Source: Basidiobolus meristosporus CBS 931.73 | Taxonomy: Eukaryota; Basidiobolomycota; Basidiobolomycetes; Basidiobolales; Basidiobolaceae | Assembly (NCBI GenBank): GCA_002104905.1 | Contig: MCFE01000735.1 | Location: 1 to 41,314, forward strand | Direction of reading: 5' to 3' | DNA length: 41,314 bases | Part shown: positions 1 through 11,700 of the stretch, piece by piece | How the letters are laid out: each line of letters starts with the position of its first letter | Numbering within the stretch: the stretch's first letter is position 1 | The notes under the pieces: generated by a model | Seen by the model: only the letters and a program-made list of their open reading frames with translations | What the model was told of the DNA's origin: nothing | The model's database searches: none | Made by a program: the position numbers and the translations under genes

Positions 1-742
1 AACATATTCAAGATATTCCAAGGAAGTACTAAATGTAAGAACGCAAACTGGTAGCTACCTCAGCAGAGACACACCTTAGCTTGGTCAAAACTCAGCCAAA
101 TCAAGAGAGCATTGTTCTATTTGAAAGCCACAAACTCCCTTACCAATCTAAAGTTTGGAGACTGATTTATATCATGCTTGCAGCATGTCTGTATATCTCA
201 TATTCAATGGGAGTTGTCAGCCAGCATATTCAGAACTATGGATCTGATCACATTGCAGCTGTTGAGTGGCTTTTTAGACACCTAAAGGGAGCTGTTGATA
301 TCTGCTTAGGGTACACCTATGAGGATTCAGAGCAAGATTTTGAGGGATACTCCAATGCTAACTGGGGACAAAATTTAGAAGACAGATGATCCACCACAGA
401 GGCAGAGTATATGGCAGCCTGTGAAGCTACCAAAGAAGCAATGTGGATAAGAAAGCTTTTTAAAGACTTAGGCTTATGTCAAGAAATACTTTTACTATAT
501 TTTAAGATAATCAAAGATGTATACAATTAGGTAGAAATCCAACTTTTCATGCTAGAACCAAGCACATAGAGATTAGACATAATTGCATATGTAAAGCTAT
601 AGAGAATAACTTAGCTAACTAAGTTTACTGTCCTACAGGTGAAATGATTGCAGACTTATTTATCAAACCATTAGCTAGAGACAAGTTTGAATATCTTAGG
701 TCTAAATTAGGACTAGTGAGTATGAGCATTTAGTTGAGTGGG
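1..742 (+). pseudogene. Ty1/copia retrotransposon 3' end (RT tail and RNase H), decayed
   Basis: Three-frame reading gives the end of a copia polyprotein. The stretch before 389 contains YISYSMGV and HLKGAVD, and ends YSNANWGQNLEDR, which is the copia RNase H start. After a stop at 387-389 the frame continues STTEAEYMAACEATKEAMWIRKL, the conserved RNase H segment. The usual 20-30 residues between these two blocks are missing, so there is an internal deletion as well as the stop. Further on, in shifted frames, are FHARTKHIEIRH and GEMIADLFIKPLARDKFEYLRSKLG, the family's C-terminus. A purine tract (GAGTGGGAG) sits just before the LTR at 745 and fits a polypurine tract. The element is not functional. 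The rest of it lies outside the window to the left. Confidence 0.85.
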
Positions 743-744
743 AG

Positions 745-1093
745 TGTGGTAAAGATTTGTAATTCCACCCAAATATCCACCTCACTTAGTCACTAAGATC
801 ATTACCTTCAAATCCTAGAGAATACTGACCAAATTCCTTGTTGGGGTTTACTAAAAATATTTTCACAAAAATATCGGGTACCCAGAGCATGAAAATTTGA
901 TAAGTTGCCCAAGCAGCACCAAGCTTTGCACATATGTTCCTAGGACCTTCCTAAGCCTACTCCACATGTCTGTTATGCCAAGACCAGGTAAGAGTATAAA
1001 AACTACTTTTACATTCAATAATACATTAAGTGAAAACCACACACTCTACTTGTTCTCCCAATCACTTCCAATATCTCCAATACTCTTACAACA
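745..1093 (+). repeat. copia LTR (3' LTR of the preceding fragment)
   Basis: 349 bases, the same length as the LTRs at 29282 and 31171 and closely similar to them. It starts TGTGGTAAAG, a mutated form of the family start TGTTGTAA, and ends CTTACAACA. It contains the shared TATA-like GAGTATAAAAAC near 993. The family's terminal inverted repeat is TGTTGTAA...TTACAACA. Confidence 0.9.
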
Positions 1094-2122
1094 AAGGGGA
1101 GGTAGAGAAATGAAATGCAATTTGGTAAATTGGTGTAGTTACATTATAGAGGCAAAGCAATAGGTGGATATGGAGCTATCATCAAGCTGCAAGAAGTCCT
1201 CTTTAAGGCTGCCAAAACACCATCAAGTTTTTCATCATAAAAGGCAATTTGATGTGTAGGCTAGCTTGGCACTATCAAAATGCTGTTAGCCACCAGAAGG
1301 CTGTTATAAGGCTATATATTAAAACATGATCAAGTGTTTTCACTAAATTAGGCAGTCCAGACAGCAAAACACTGTTAAGATCCCTTCATAAATCCATTGA
1401 GATGGCTGATCTGGATTGGATCCACCTACAGGATCAAGTTATTTTTCATGGTTCAGTCAGCCCATTTCAGAACATTTTCTCATTTCACCTGGATATGATA
1501 GCTACATCAGCCACTTGGGTATTAGGCTAGCAGATGATTATGATAATCCTGCTTCTGAGGGTGGTATTTGGGCAAGATCCATATGCACATACCTCCCAAA
1601 GAAAAACTCTATCTTTGGCAGTAGTATAACTCTGGCTAGTTGATCTTATTCTACACAGAGAAAGTGCAGAGTCCAGAGAGACTTAAGTGGTTAGTCAATG
1701 AATTGTAATAAGTAACACAGAGGGCTACATATATGTATACATGCTCCACCAACATCAGGAGATAGTTGTTTACACCTCATATCACAGAATCCAACTTTTG
1801 CCCTGGGGCAAGATTTCATGACTTGGAACAACCCGGGCAGCCATTGTATTACAAGGAGAGCTGGGGCTTGCTGGTGATTTGGGGATTCATATTTGTTTGT
1901 GGGTAGGCTTTTCATCACCCACTACACCGCGGACCAACTTCAGGGCCATTATCAATTAGACAGGGATGCTTGGGGAGTAGGGAATTCAGAGTGATGCGAA
2001 TATAATGGCCGGCACATCACACTGGCAAGTTTGTTAAACAAGGCATAGCGATTCTACAGAAAAGCATCGACTTGGCGAAAGCATGTGGCCGATGAGAAGG
2101 TTTATTGTCGTGGTCGGGGGGA
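1094..2122. other. no intact gene; AT-rich, then a transition to the gene island
   Basis: No convincing ORF is present. The base composition changes visibly near 1925, where the GC-richer gene island begins. A short uracil-DNA-glycosylase-like relic is listed separately at 1537-1629. Confidence 0.5.
1537..1629 (+). pseudogene. possible uracil-DNA glycosylase active-site relic
   Basis: One frame reads ILLLRVVFGQDPYAHTSQ followed by RKTLSLAVV and a stop. The UDG family active site is VVILGQDPYHxPxQAHGLxFSV. GQDPY matches exactly, and the later Gln, Leu and Val fall at the family spacing without a gap. One residue is missing before GQDPY. The flanking sequence has in-frame stops and no other UDG motif was seen, so this is at best a fragment of a dead gene and could be chance. 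Confidence 0.25.
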
Positions 2123-3212
2123 CTAAGATTTGGCCTCAAGGTCGTAGCTAAGTTGGTCCAGTTGGAACTCGTCGATGACCGATTGCTGGAGGAGGGGAAG
2201 GAAAGCACGGGTTAGATGAGGTGGATGATGCCAGTGGAGGAGGAGCCGCCTACCTCGGTGTGATCCCATAGGGAGAATCCCTTCCCGTCGGAGCGGCTGG
2301 GAAGGCGACCGAGCTCCTTTCCGTTTCGGATCAGGACCACGGTGGGTAATTCGAGGGTAGTGCTGGACGTACTCACGTCGTAGGTGGCGGCCACTTCGGG
2401 GTACTTCTCAACATCGATTTTGCCTGGGGGTCGCAAGTAGGATTAGTCTTGGCCGGAATGAATCTCCTCACCAGGCCAACGCTTACCAAACTTCAATCCA
2501 TCACTCGTGTAACTAAGAGGTTGGGTTAGTACGACCATCCTGGGGGAGGGGAGCTAACAATCACGCTTACGCTAAAGATAATTTGGCAAAAGGGACCTCG
2601 AAGTACTGACATTTGGGTGACCAGGGCACTCCTAGCAACACCACCCAAGCCAGCTCCTTACCATCCCCCTTCAGGGTATCTTCTATCCCCTGGGCCAATT
2701 CCTCGCTGCTCAACTCCACGATCTTGCTGGGGCCTTGATAAGATGGCTGGGGGAAGAGGATGAACAATGCTTGGACGGGTGAGTAACCAAGGCCCAGGTG
2801 GCTTTCGGGGGGTCGAACCTGGACTTACCTGTCCACACGCCAAGATAGCATAGGATCAGCTTCCACGCCCCGTAAAAGTACAACAGAAGTAGCCCCCCTA
2901 CTTTGGCGTAGAGGAAGCCTACGGAGAGAAACTCCTCCGCCGAGCCGGTTTTACGAAACTTCAGGAGGATGAAAAAGCCGACGCCCAGATAGATGCGTTG
3001 CTCCGTCTTCCGAGCAGGTGGGGAGAAACGGTGAGCACGAGACTCTGTCTGAAGGTTACCAAAGGGCCTACCGTGGTCTGCGCTTCGCTTGGTTCCGAAA
3101 ATAGCAGGGCGCTACATAGCGCAGGTACGAGCCGGATCACAAACGGCGCCAAGGAAAGGAGGAGATTACTGATGTAATGGGGTCTAAACAACCGTTGTAC
3201 CAACTCGGACAT
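2123..3212 (-). CDS. TMX2: TMX2-like thioredoxin-related transmembrane protein
   Basis: Six exons on the minus strand: 3212-3072, 3006-2829, 2769-2571, 2512-2487, 2423-2254 and 2185-2123. All introns are GT-AG, and the exons join into 258 codons. The start is the ATG of MSELVQRLFRPHYISN; frames further upstream have no ATG. The order matches TMX2: an N-terminal segment (RPHYISNLLLSL), two hydrophobic stretches in exon 2 (YLGVGFFILL; GGLLLLYFYGAWKLILCYLG), then a thioredoxin-like domain with WSPKC, LKFGKIDVEKYPEVA and LELPTVVLIRNGKE, ending SVIDEFQLDQL. The redox motif is SPKC, not CxxC; animal TMX2 also has a Ser first (SNDC). The role is probably in the ER or mitochondria-ER contact membrane, inferred from the family. 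An AATAAA lies about 17 bases after the stop (2101-2106). It is divergent from the next gene. Confidence 0.85.
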
Positions 3213-3443
3213 GGTCGTAGCGGTATGATGTTCAATGGTGGGGCCTTGCACATGTCATGCGTTTTGGCTGGATCCATTCGTGAATAAGGGATGGTTAACT
3301 CTTGTTTAGCAGGACCATGGATTTAGTCAATTGGCTAAGGGTAGAGATCAGCCGCATGATTCAACCGCTATTCAAAAGTGCGTGGAACGGCTATATTCCT
3401 CAACGGCACTCTGATCGCTTTACGTAGTTAATTTAGTTATACG
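3213..3443. promoter_or_regulatory. shared divergent promoter region
   Basis: 231 bases separate the ATGs of the TMX2-like gene (-) and the YPP1-like gene (+). Promoters of both must lie here or within the first exons. No clear TATA box is visible. Confidence 0.5.
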
Positions 3444-6400
3444 ATGTTATCGGCCAAAGCGATCCAAATAGAAAAAGACATAAACACAGCTAGATGTCAG
3501 GCCAACTGGCCGGCCATTCCCGAACTGGCACGACGCTTCAAGAAACACAACCCGGCGGGTGCTGGTGAACTATTCAGTATAAACCATCTCCACCTGAGAT
3601 TGCCCATTTTTGACCCATCCATATCCACCTTTAGCACTCTCAGAAACCATCCTTGCGGAGAGCGCGCTCTCTCAAGCCGCCGATCGACGCCCAAACCTAC
3701 CGTCCGAAGCATTCGACCAGGACGACGCCCAAACCCTCATTTTACCACAGAACCTCTCGGAGGCGGAGGTCACCGCGCCACGGGAGCAACTGAAAGGTGC
3801 CCTGAACGGCTCCAGCGGGGATATGAAGCAGGTTTGTTCGCGCTTTCCATCTCATGATGTTTCCGGCGAGAGGCCCCTTCTCTTTGGACAACTCGGCTGA
3901 CAGGATTTTGGGAAAGGACACCACAATCGTGCTCGCGCGAACCTTCTTCGAGGCCGGCTCGTTCAGCGAATGTCTAGACACTCTCAACGCCCTCCCGGAC
4001 CAGTTCGAGAAAACCCCTATTGTCGGGTACTACGTTAACCTACACGTCCAACGCCTAGTGATGAAGGGTAAGAAAGGCTTCTGTGGTATCATGATCGGCC
4101 GGCCATTGATGTATCTTCCTAGGCATCTCGTTGGAGCAGGTCGGCAGAACAGAGGAGGCCCTTGGCGTATTGAATACCCTACGCGAAGTGGTCGGTAAAG
4201 GCGACTTGGAAAACGCACCGCCACTGAATTATTGGGTTGAGGAAGGCCTCTACAGAGCGCCCTTTTTGCACTTGAGAGTCGGGTATGGGAACCGCCACCA
4301 TCAGCATCGTTGTCCATCGGCTCACCCTTGCCTTCATCCAGTCAACTTGAACAAGCGTTCGAGGCATTCAGACTCTATTACTCGCAATCCATCAAGTGGC
4401 CACCCGCCTTCAAGGTGTACAAACGACTCCAGATCCTCAAACAATTCATCGCGCATCTCTCCCAGGCGTATCGCAAGGGGGACTACGTCCCGCCCAACAT
4501 CCCTACCTCAGCATCCGCCAAGTATGTAGCGATCAGTTGATTGGATCAGTCTCCTCATCCAGATAGCTCACCACCATACCCCCAAGCAACCTATCCACAG
4601 TGTACACCCCGCAAACGTTCCGTCAAGAGATCTCGGCCGTCCACTCGGCGTACGAGACGCTTCTTTACTCGGTAACAAGCTTTCCCAAGGCAGGCCAGGT
4701 CAACCAAAAGGTCTTAGACATGGTGGAACAAGTGGTCAAGGACTGGGAGACCATGAACGGCGGCAACACCTCGCACACCCGACAGCTTGTTGACGTAAGA
4801 CACCCTCCCCACACGAACCTTAAGCATTCCCAGGATTGACTGACGTCGATTTAGATTTTGTATCGGGCAACGCTGTACACATTCAACTCGCCTTGCATTC
4901 TTCGGCATCTGGTGAAGAGCCTCTATGACTTGGGCGAGTACACTGAGGCGGAGATGGCCATCCACTCCTACATCGAACTCACCGAGAAGACGGCGTTCGA
5001 AGTCGAATGTCGTATGAAGAACTCTGCCTTCTCTGAAGAGACCCTGTACGAAGGGCTTGAGGTAGAGAATGTGGTCGACAGGATCGAAGTGTTAGTAATA
5101 GGAGCCGCATTGAAAGCGAAGGAACTTCAAAAGGTTCTCCCCGGTAACCAATCACCATCAGTCAGCCTCGCAATAGCTAATGTTTGTTCTTGCTCGAGTA
5201 GCCACAAGAGAGCATGCCCCTTGTCGAAAAGCTGCTGCTGCTCGCCACCTTCCCCGATGTCCCCAACGCCCTGAAGGCGAAGGCCTGGCAGACCGCTGGC
5301 TTGGTGTACGGCCTGGTCACAAATGAAGGTAACCTTCGGTCGCCATGGAGTCTACTACTCGCCGAGGCCTTACGACTAACCGCACCTTGGTTACAGCTCT
5401 GGATCCCTCCGAACGACCTCGCTTCCATAAGAAGGCGCTAGATGCGCTAATGACCGCGATCAGCTTCGCGGCGGACGACCCAATGACCCATTATCTCCTC
5501 GCACTTCAACACGCGGAAGGTCGAGAGATCGGCCCGGCCATTGAAACTATCAAGCAAGCCCTTGAACTCGACCCAGGCCATCTCCCGTCATGGCACCTTC
5601 TGACTTTGCTGCTATCCTCGCAAAAAGAGTACCAGGCGGCGTTGAAGATATGCGAGGTGGGGCTCAGTGAATCGGAGTGGGATCTCAGCGAAGGGGTTAC
5701 CGAATACCCACCCAGCTTCTCGGCGAACCGCACCGAAGGTGAGGATTACTGGGCGCTCAAGCTTACTCAAGCGGCCCTTATGGAGGTTCTGTTCGGGACG
5801 GAACAGTCGTTGCATCAATATGGCACCCTTTTTTACCTCTACGGAAAGATCTTCGGCGAGACATCGGCCACCGGAAGCACCAGTGACTTCGGAAGCTCGT
5901 CGAGCCTGCGCAAGAAAGAACTTGACGACCTGAGCTTGCAAACGGATCCCAACGTCAGCTATCTAACGGTGAACAGCGCCCAAGATAGGCGGATCCGGTC
6001 GAACTCGTTATCCACGAGACTTGGTAGAGGTGAGTAAGTCGACAACCGTGCCCAATCCAACACGAATCGGACTAACCATGAGCTAACCAACCCCCAGGGT
6101 CGGTCAAATCCGCGGTGCACTTGCACAAAGGATCTAGCTCCTCCGTTCGTCTCAACGCCTCCTCACCTATCCCCGATAAACCCTCGGGTATGCTCGCCAA
6201 ACCTACGGAGAAGTCTATCCTCAGAAGGGAAAAGGCCATCCATTCACTCACGGAACTATGGCTTATCTCCGCCTCGGCATTTCGTCGAGCCGCCAAGTAC
6301 GATGACGTCCGACAAGCATTGGACGAGGCGGAGAGCACCGACTCCAGCTCGCCCGATGTTTGGTGCCAGGTAGATTGAGACCCCCTCCTCCCACATGCGA

Positions 6401-6818
6401 GAATCCAACGTCAACTAACCCACCCCTTTGCGTCTCCAGTTCGGCCAGCTGTTCTTCGATCAGAAAGACAGCGAGTTGGCAGTAGTGAATTTCCAAAAAG
6501 CACTGGCGCTGGATATCCACCACGTGCCCAGTATCGTTCAGCTTGCACGCACCTACATCCAAATGGAGAAGATCGAAACCGCCGAGGGGTTGCTTGCGAG
6601 TGTCACCAAGGGCAAGGGATGGGACTGTGCCGAAGCTTGGTAGGTCCATGGCGGTACCAGATGAAATGGAGCCAATGCTGACTTTACTCCACAGGTTTTA
6701 CCTAGGTATGGTGCTCAAGTCAACCGGACGCGCCGCCAAAGCTAAGGAATGCTTCTGGTACGCCCACGATCTTGAAGAGACACGACCTGTCAGAGCGTAC
6801 AACGTTCTAAGAAGGTAG
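3444..6818 (+). CDS. YPP1: Ypp1/TTC7-family TPR protein of the plasma-membrane PI4-kinase complex
   Basis: Twelve exons: 3444-3558, 3644-3831, 3917-4067, 4123-4282, 4342-4521, 4587-4794, 4855-5133, 5202-5328, 5397-6029, 6098-6369, 6440-6639 and 6695-6818. They give an 878-residue protein, the usual TTC7/Ypp1 size. The N-terminus has WPAIPELARRFKKHNP, typical of the family. Helical TPR repeats follow (for example THYLLALQHAEGREIGPAIE, HLPSWHLLTLLLSSQKEY). The C-terminus has AWFYLGMVLKSTGRAAKAKE and ETRPVRAYNVLRR, close to the TTC7 end. Known role: Ypp1/TTC7 bridges Stt4/PI4KIIIalpha and the membrane anchor Efr3, so PI4P is made at the plasma membrane. A Ser-rich insert near 5870-5930 (SATGSTSDFGSSSSL) looks disordered. 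The acceptor of exon 3 (3917) is the least certain junction. Confidence 0.85.
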
Positions 6819-6983
6819 TTCAGGGCTACGGAGAAATACCGGACCCCACCCACAAAAGAATGGATATCCATGACTACCACCACCACCACCACCACCTCCA
6901 CTACCATAGCCCTCGTCACAGCCACCCCCGCCCCCACCTCCACTACCATAACCGTAAACGTAACCAACCCGTACCTTGATCAT
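6807..6983 (-). CDS. small Gly-rich ORF antisense to the YPP1 3' end
   Basis: An ATG-initiated 58-codon frame, MIKVRVGYVYGYGSG..., contains two near-identical blocks GYGSG(7-8) separated by CDEG, then SHGYPFFCGWGPVFLR. Its stop falls inside the last YPP1 codons, so the two genes would overlap tail to tail. The codons in the Gly runs mix GGT, GGA, GGG and GGC in the first block but are almost all GGT in the second. It may be the last exon of a longer gene starting near 7519, or just low-complexity DNA. No family is recognised. Confidence 0.3.
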   Translation of the reverse strand: MIKVRVGYVYGYGSGGGGGGGCDEGYGSGGGGGGGGSHGYPFFCGWGPVFLRSPELPS

Positions 6984-7772
6984 AGAATTTGGGTGATAAC
7001 CAGTTAAGGAATTGTTGGGACAACTGCTGGATGTTTGGATGGGCGCTTAACACTGATCATCCTTATATTGTTTATCCATCTATCCCAACACATCGAAGCG
7101 TATAAAGCCTATTATGCATATCTAAACCGCGGGTTCCTTAATGTGATTTTCCATTACACCAGATAGGCGAGCGGTCACCCGTGTGCTGGATGAATACCTG
7201 ATTTGTGGAAGCGGTGGCAATCACGCGAAGTTGATCAAAAGACCCGCATACCATCCAGATACCGAATCGGCATTGTAATCACTCAGGGACCACATGTAGA
7301 TCCATGACCACCCAAAATGGTGGAGTGCATCACTGAACCCTTGTGGCGTGTGGTCAGCTTCATTTGACAGATATTATCTATCACGTAGCACCACCGAGCA
7401 AATAAAAATACCCCAAATTTACCATGGCTACCGGCCAATGGATTGGTCGGAGATGGTGGATTTCTAAGCAGCGTCGAAATTACCATCGATAGGTAAGATA
7501 GAACCATTTTGGTGAACATGAAAAGAATGTTCAGTACCGGATAAGGTTACTGATTTTACGGATTACGGGGATTACGGGGATTATCGGAGGGCTACTAGGA
7601 TTGCCATTTCCGCAAAGGGACACCCATCCACTGAGTCATTTTGCTTCATCCTATATATGGCTTGCCAGGCCGGATTTGGGAGATTCGCAACAAATAGACT
7701 AAGCACCATATTCTTAACCAGATCCACCAAGAAAATTGCTTTACCAAGTACAAAAAAACCCCCCGGTTCCCG
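6984..7772. other. intergenic, one weak ORF
   Basis: No confident gene. A minus-strand ATG frame at 7519-7283 begins MFTKMVLSYLSMVISTLL, which resembles a short signal peptide or membrane anchor, but it has no recognised domain. It could be an upstream exon of the Gly-rich ORF; no clean splice path was established. Confidence 0.4.
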
Positions 7773-7780
7773 TATAAATA
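7773..7780 (+). promoter_or_regulatory. TATA box
   Basis: TATAAATA, 68 bases before the ATG at 7848, follows a pyrimidine-rich tract (ccccccgg). Spacing and sequence fit a strong core promoter. Confidence 0.7.
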
Positions 7781-7847
7781 CGCAGCGCGGGGAAGCTTTT
7801 CTCAACACCCATCTGGTACCAACTCCATCTGCACCTTAGCCATCCAA

Positions 7848-8012
7848 ATGTTCGCCACACAAGCTATTCGCTCCACTGTCACTCGTTTCGCCTCCGAAGC
7901 CCCCAAGTTCGTCGTCATCGGGGCTGGTATCGCCGGACTAAGCTGGTACGGAAGCAAGATCGTTAGCGGTCAAGAGGTCTTCTACCTTAACTTCAAGAAG
8001 CAAACCGCCTAA
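7848..8012 (+). CDS. 54-residue probable mitochondrial single-span protein
   Basis: A single-exon ATG frame of 54 residues. The N-terminus (MFATQAIRSTVTRFASEAPK) is rich in Arg, Ser, Thr and Ala and lacks acids until residue 17, like a mitochondrial presequence. It is followed by a hydrophobic segment (FVVIGAGIAGLSWYG) and a short C-terminus ending NFKKQTA. Size and shape resemble the small supernumerary subunits of respiratory complexes or ATP synthase, but I cannot assign one. It has its own TATA box (7773) and an AATAAA at 8125-8130, so it looks like a complete, well-expressed gene. It is unrelated in function to its neighbours as far as can be seen. Confidence 0.75.
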   Translation: MFATQAIRSTVTRFASEAPKFVVIGAGIAGLSWYGSKIVSGQEVFYLNFKKQTA

Positions 8013-8732
8013 GCGGCTCCCTCATCATTCCTTGATTCTCGTCGGGATACCAAGCCTACCTGAGAGGGTCGAGAGGCTGTACATATCACTTAGAAGTCAC
8101 CAACCAAACAACTACTTACCAAATAATAAACTAATGTTGGGCCATTTACCTTATCAACGCCATATACTTTGTTCATATGATATATTCGCATCCCACATGG
8201 AATTCAGTTTAAGGTCGGACTTGTGGTCACGAGAGATGCGGGGTATGTGGCAGTAGCAATATTAAAGACCTCAGTGGATTTACCATGATTGGTAACGCGT
8301 GCGTAGATACCGCGTCAAAAGATTCTGAGGGGTGACCTGGAATGAGGTGTACCGGCTCGATCTATTCCAGGATACAGGTTATGCTGAGTTTTGTTTAGGT
8401 GATTAAGTGGGCATCAATATCCATCTGAACATTGATTGATGAATGCTACCGGCAAGAGCCTGATTGGACAGAATGACCTAGCTACGGCAGTAAGCAAGTA
8501 ACATCGACGTAATTCATGGGCTGCCGGAAGGCGGATTTGGATGATTGACATGGTCCCTTAATATTAACAAATGTCCCTCTAGATTTTAGTAAATACCTGA
8601 TCCTATGAAAGGTTTCAACGCTATCCCATAGAAAATCACATAGCCTTGACTGTCAGACAACTACTGAAATCTACCTACCTTCCACTCGACATTTTCCACA
8701 ACTCAGTCTGCTTTCCGAGAAAGTTCATCCAA
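8013..8732. other. intergenic; contains 3' UTR of the small gene and VPS10 promoter
   Basis: AATAAA at 8125-8130 belongs to the upstream gene. No coding signal is seen. The frame that continues upstream of the VPS10 ATG has no earlier ATG. Confidence 0.5.
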
Positions 8733-11700
8733 ATGAGCTTGTTGACACGAGGCCCGAGAGTCAGAGGCTTCTGGCTACTGGTGCTGGCAGTATACTCGCT
8801 GATCGCCGGTACTGGGGCTGGTGATGTAACGGTTCGAAACACTGGCCTTACAAATTTACCAACCAAACTATTCTATTTCGAGGATTCGGGGGTAAGATAC
8901 GGCGTTACCGAGGCCCGCTGTACGTACGTAGCCCCGAAGTAAGCTAACCAAACCTTTCCGCCCAATAACAGGTGATATTGTACCTGGACACTACCTCCAG
9001 AACAGTCCTTCGTTCCGACAACGAAGGCGGCACTTGGTCCAAAGTATCCAACGTACCCGACAGCATCGCAACAGATATGTACAGTCATCCATATGACAAA
9101 CAGACGGTACAGTACTCTCTTCGTCGCGCAGCTCACACCTTCGCCACCCACTCATCCTTTTCACGCTTTCCCTACACCACAGGCCATAATCCTAACTGAA
9201 GACACCACCCATTACATTACGCATGATAGAGGAAGCACATGGACCTCATTTAAAACCCCGCTTCAGCCCTCCTTGAGTGGGCAGATTTTGAGTTTCCACG
9301 CCGAGAGGGGAGGGTACATCCTCTTTACCGGCTCCCGGTGTGAAGACGATGGATACCATCGCAAACAGCTATGTACGGACGAGGTAAGGATGTCTGGCAC
9401 CCAAAGGCACCCGAGCGGATAGAGGCTAACTGGAGGGTTGTTCAGACTTACTATACTAGAGATGCTTTCGCCACGGAGCCATCGCTCCTGAAGAAGAATG
9501 TGGAGAAATGTATCTGGGGGAGATCTACGCCATACTTTCAAAACGTTCCCGAGCAGCTGACGCTGTGTTTGGAGTACCTCGAGGGTTCCACCAGTACCTT
9601 AAGATTGGTCCAAAGCGAAGATTATTTCCGCAGCTTCACGGTGGTTCAGTTCAACGAGGAGGCGAGGGACATGGGTAGCGTGGTCGGCCTGTCCATCGTG
9701 GATAAGTTTCTCGTAGCCGCACTGGTAGATGCGAACCATCCTTCTCGTCGACGACCATGTGTTAACCTTCATCTCCTTACAGAAACACAAGAACTCCGAG
9801 GACATGAGTTTGTTTATTACCCAGGACGCGGTAGAGTGGGATATGGTAAGGGACCCGGACGTGGGAATCCAGGTGGATCCCATCCAACTAATCAACGCTT
9901 CTTTAGGCAAATCTTCCTATTCCGGATGGACTAAAACAGAACGTAAGTGGATGCTCCCCGCATCTCCATCTTGCTTCATGCATCCTTACTTATTACTGCA
10001 TCCAGGCCTACACCCTGCTGGAATCCTCCTCACATACACTTGTGATCGATGTTGTCACCTCGTCCAGCGCCAAGTTCGGCAACATGTTCGTCTCGAACTC
10101 GAACGGTAGCTTCTACACCAACTCGCTGGAGTACACCAACCGCAACGATAGAGGTATTGTTGACTACGAAAGGGTTCAAGGGGTGGAAGGCATTGTTCTA
10201 TCCAACATTGTAACCAATTGGAAGGCGGTCGATAGAAGCCAAGGGTACGCCGAGAAGGCCATCCAATCCAAGATCTCCTTTGATAACGGTAAGTCTAAGG
10301 CATCCTTCCTGGCCTGTTGCTCGAGGGTTCTGAACGAAATTCCTTCCAGGCGGCCATTGGCGCTACTTGAAACCCCCGAAGAGTGACTCTGAAGGGAACA
10401 GCTACCGGTGCAGTGGCGACGATATTGTGAGTACTTCATGGATAGGTTGATCGATCCTCGATGAGGCGTAGCTAACCAGCCATATCACAGCCAGGAAATT
10501 GTAACCTCCACCTCCACTCAGTCTCCAGACCTCACAACTACGGTAAAGTGTATTCCTCAGTAGGCGCGCCCGGGATCTTAATGGGTGTTGGAAATGTGGG
10601 CAAGGCTCTGCTGGCGTATGAGCAGGGGGACACTTTCTTGAGTGACGACGGTGGATTGACTTGGAGAGAGGTGGCCAAGGGCGCACACAAGTATGAGATG
10701 GGCGACACCGGCTCTCTGCTTGTCATGGTTGACGACGAGGCCTTCACCGACAAGGTGCTGTACAGCTCCAACCGGGGGAAGACATGGTAAGTGGTCGGAT
10801 AGCGAGAGTTTATTGGGGAATAGTGACCAACATCCATCGTACAGGAAAGAGCAAAGCCTGGGTGTCAGCGTTCGGGCGAAAATGCTAACCACCGACCCGG
10901 AGTCCACCACGTCCAGCTTTCTTCTAATCGCCACCGTCGCCAAAGACCAAGCCTCTGACTTTCCCCACGTCCTGTTCCAGCTTGACTTCGACAACCTCCT
11001 CGAACGGAAATGTGTGTTCGACGAGGACTCCGGAAACGGGGATTTCGAGAAATGGATCGCTCGGAATCTCGAGGACGGGCCTGACTGTATCATGGGCCAC
11101 ACCACCGCCTTCTGGAGAAGAAAGGCTGAGGCCCAATGCTACGTGGGGGAGAAATACAAGGATCCAGTGGTGATCGCCGAGAGTTGTCCATGCGAGGAGG
11201 AGGATTTCGAGTGCGACTACAACTTTGTTCGGGACGCTGAGGGGCGTTGTATCCAAGCGGGCTCAGAAAAGATCCCCCGAGGCCAGTGCAAGAACGCGGG
11301 TGACACATACCTGGCCTCATCCGGGTATCGAAAGATTCCTGGCAACACATGCGACCCGGAAAAGGGAAAGCGACTGGATGAGCCTGTAGAGAAGGAATGC
11401 CCCTCAAGCGGAAACTCTCCCGCTCCCGATTCCCCCAGCGGAGCAATCAGCCACCGCTCCACTGTACTCACCTCCCTGGTCGACGGGTACTTCTACTTCT
11501 CTGACTCTCCCGTAGTGCTGATCCGCACCAGAAATGGAGAAATCTGGAGAAGTCCAGATGAAGGTGCAAATTGGAAGCAGGTGCTAAAGGATAGCCCGGC
11601 GGTGATGTTGCTCATCATGCATGAGTGGGATAACCACCGCGCCTATTTCTTCACTGAAGACGGCAAGATGTTGGCCACCACGGACCGTGGGGAGACATTT

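Noticed and set aside
3213-3251. Longer TMX2-like start giving MQGPTIEHHTATT
   Set aside because: That start is a GTG codon; the first ATG in frame is at 3212.
7555-7590. Short GATTACGGG tandem repeat, telomere-like at first glance
   Set aside because: Only about three imperfect copies and not TTAGGG; too short to interpret.
9371-9934. 187-codon frame read as one exon
   Set aside because: It crosses an intron end (9445) and an intron start (9725); the tail is intron translated in the wrong frame.
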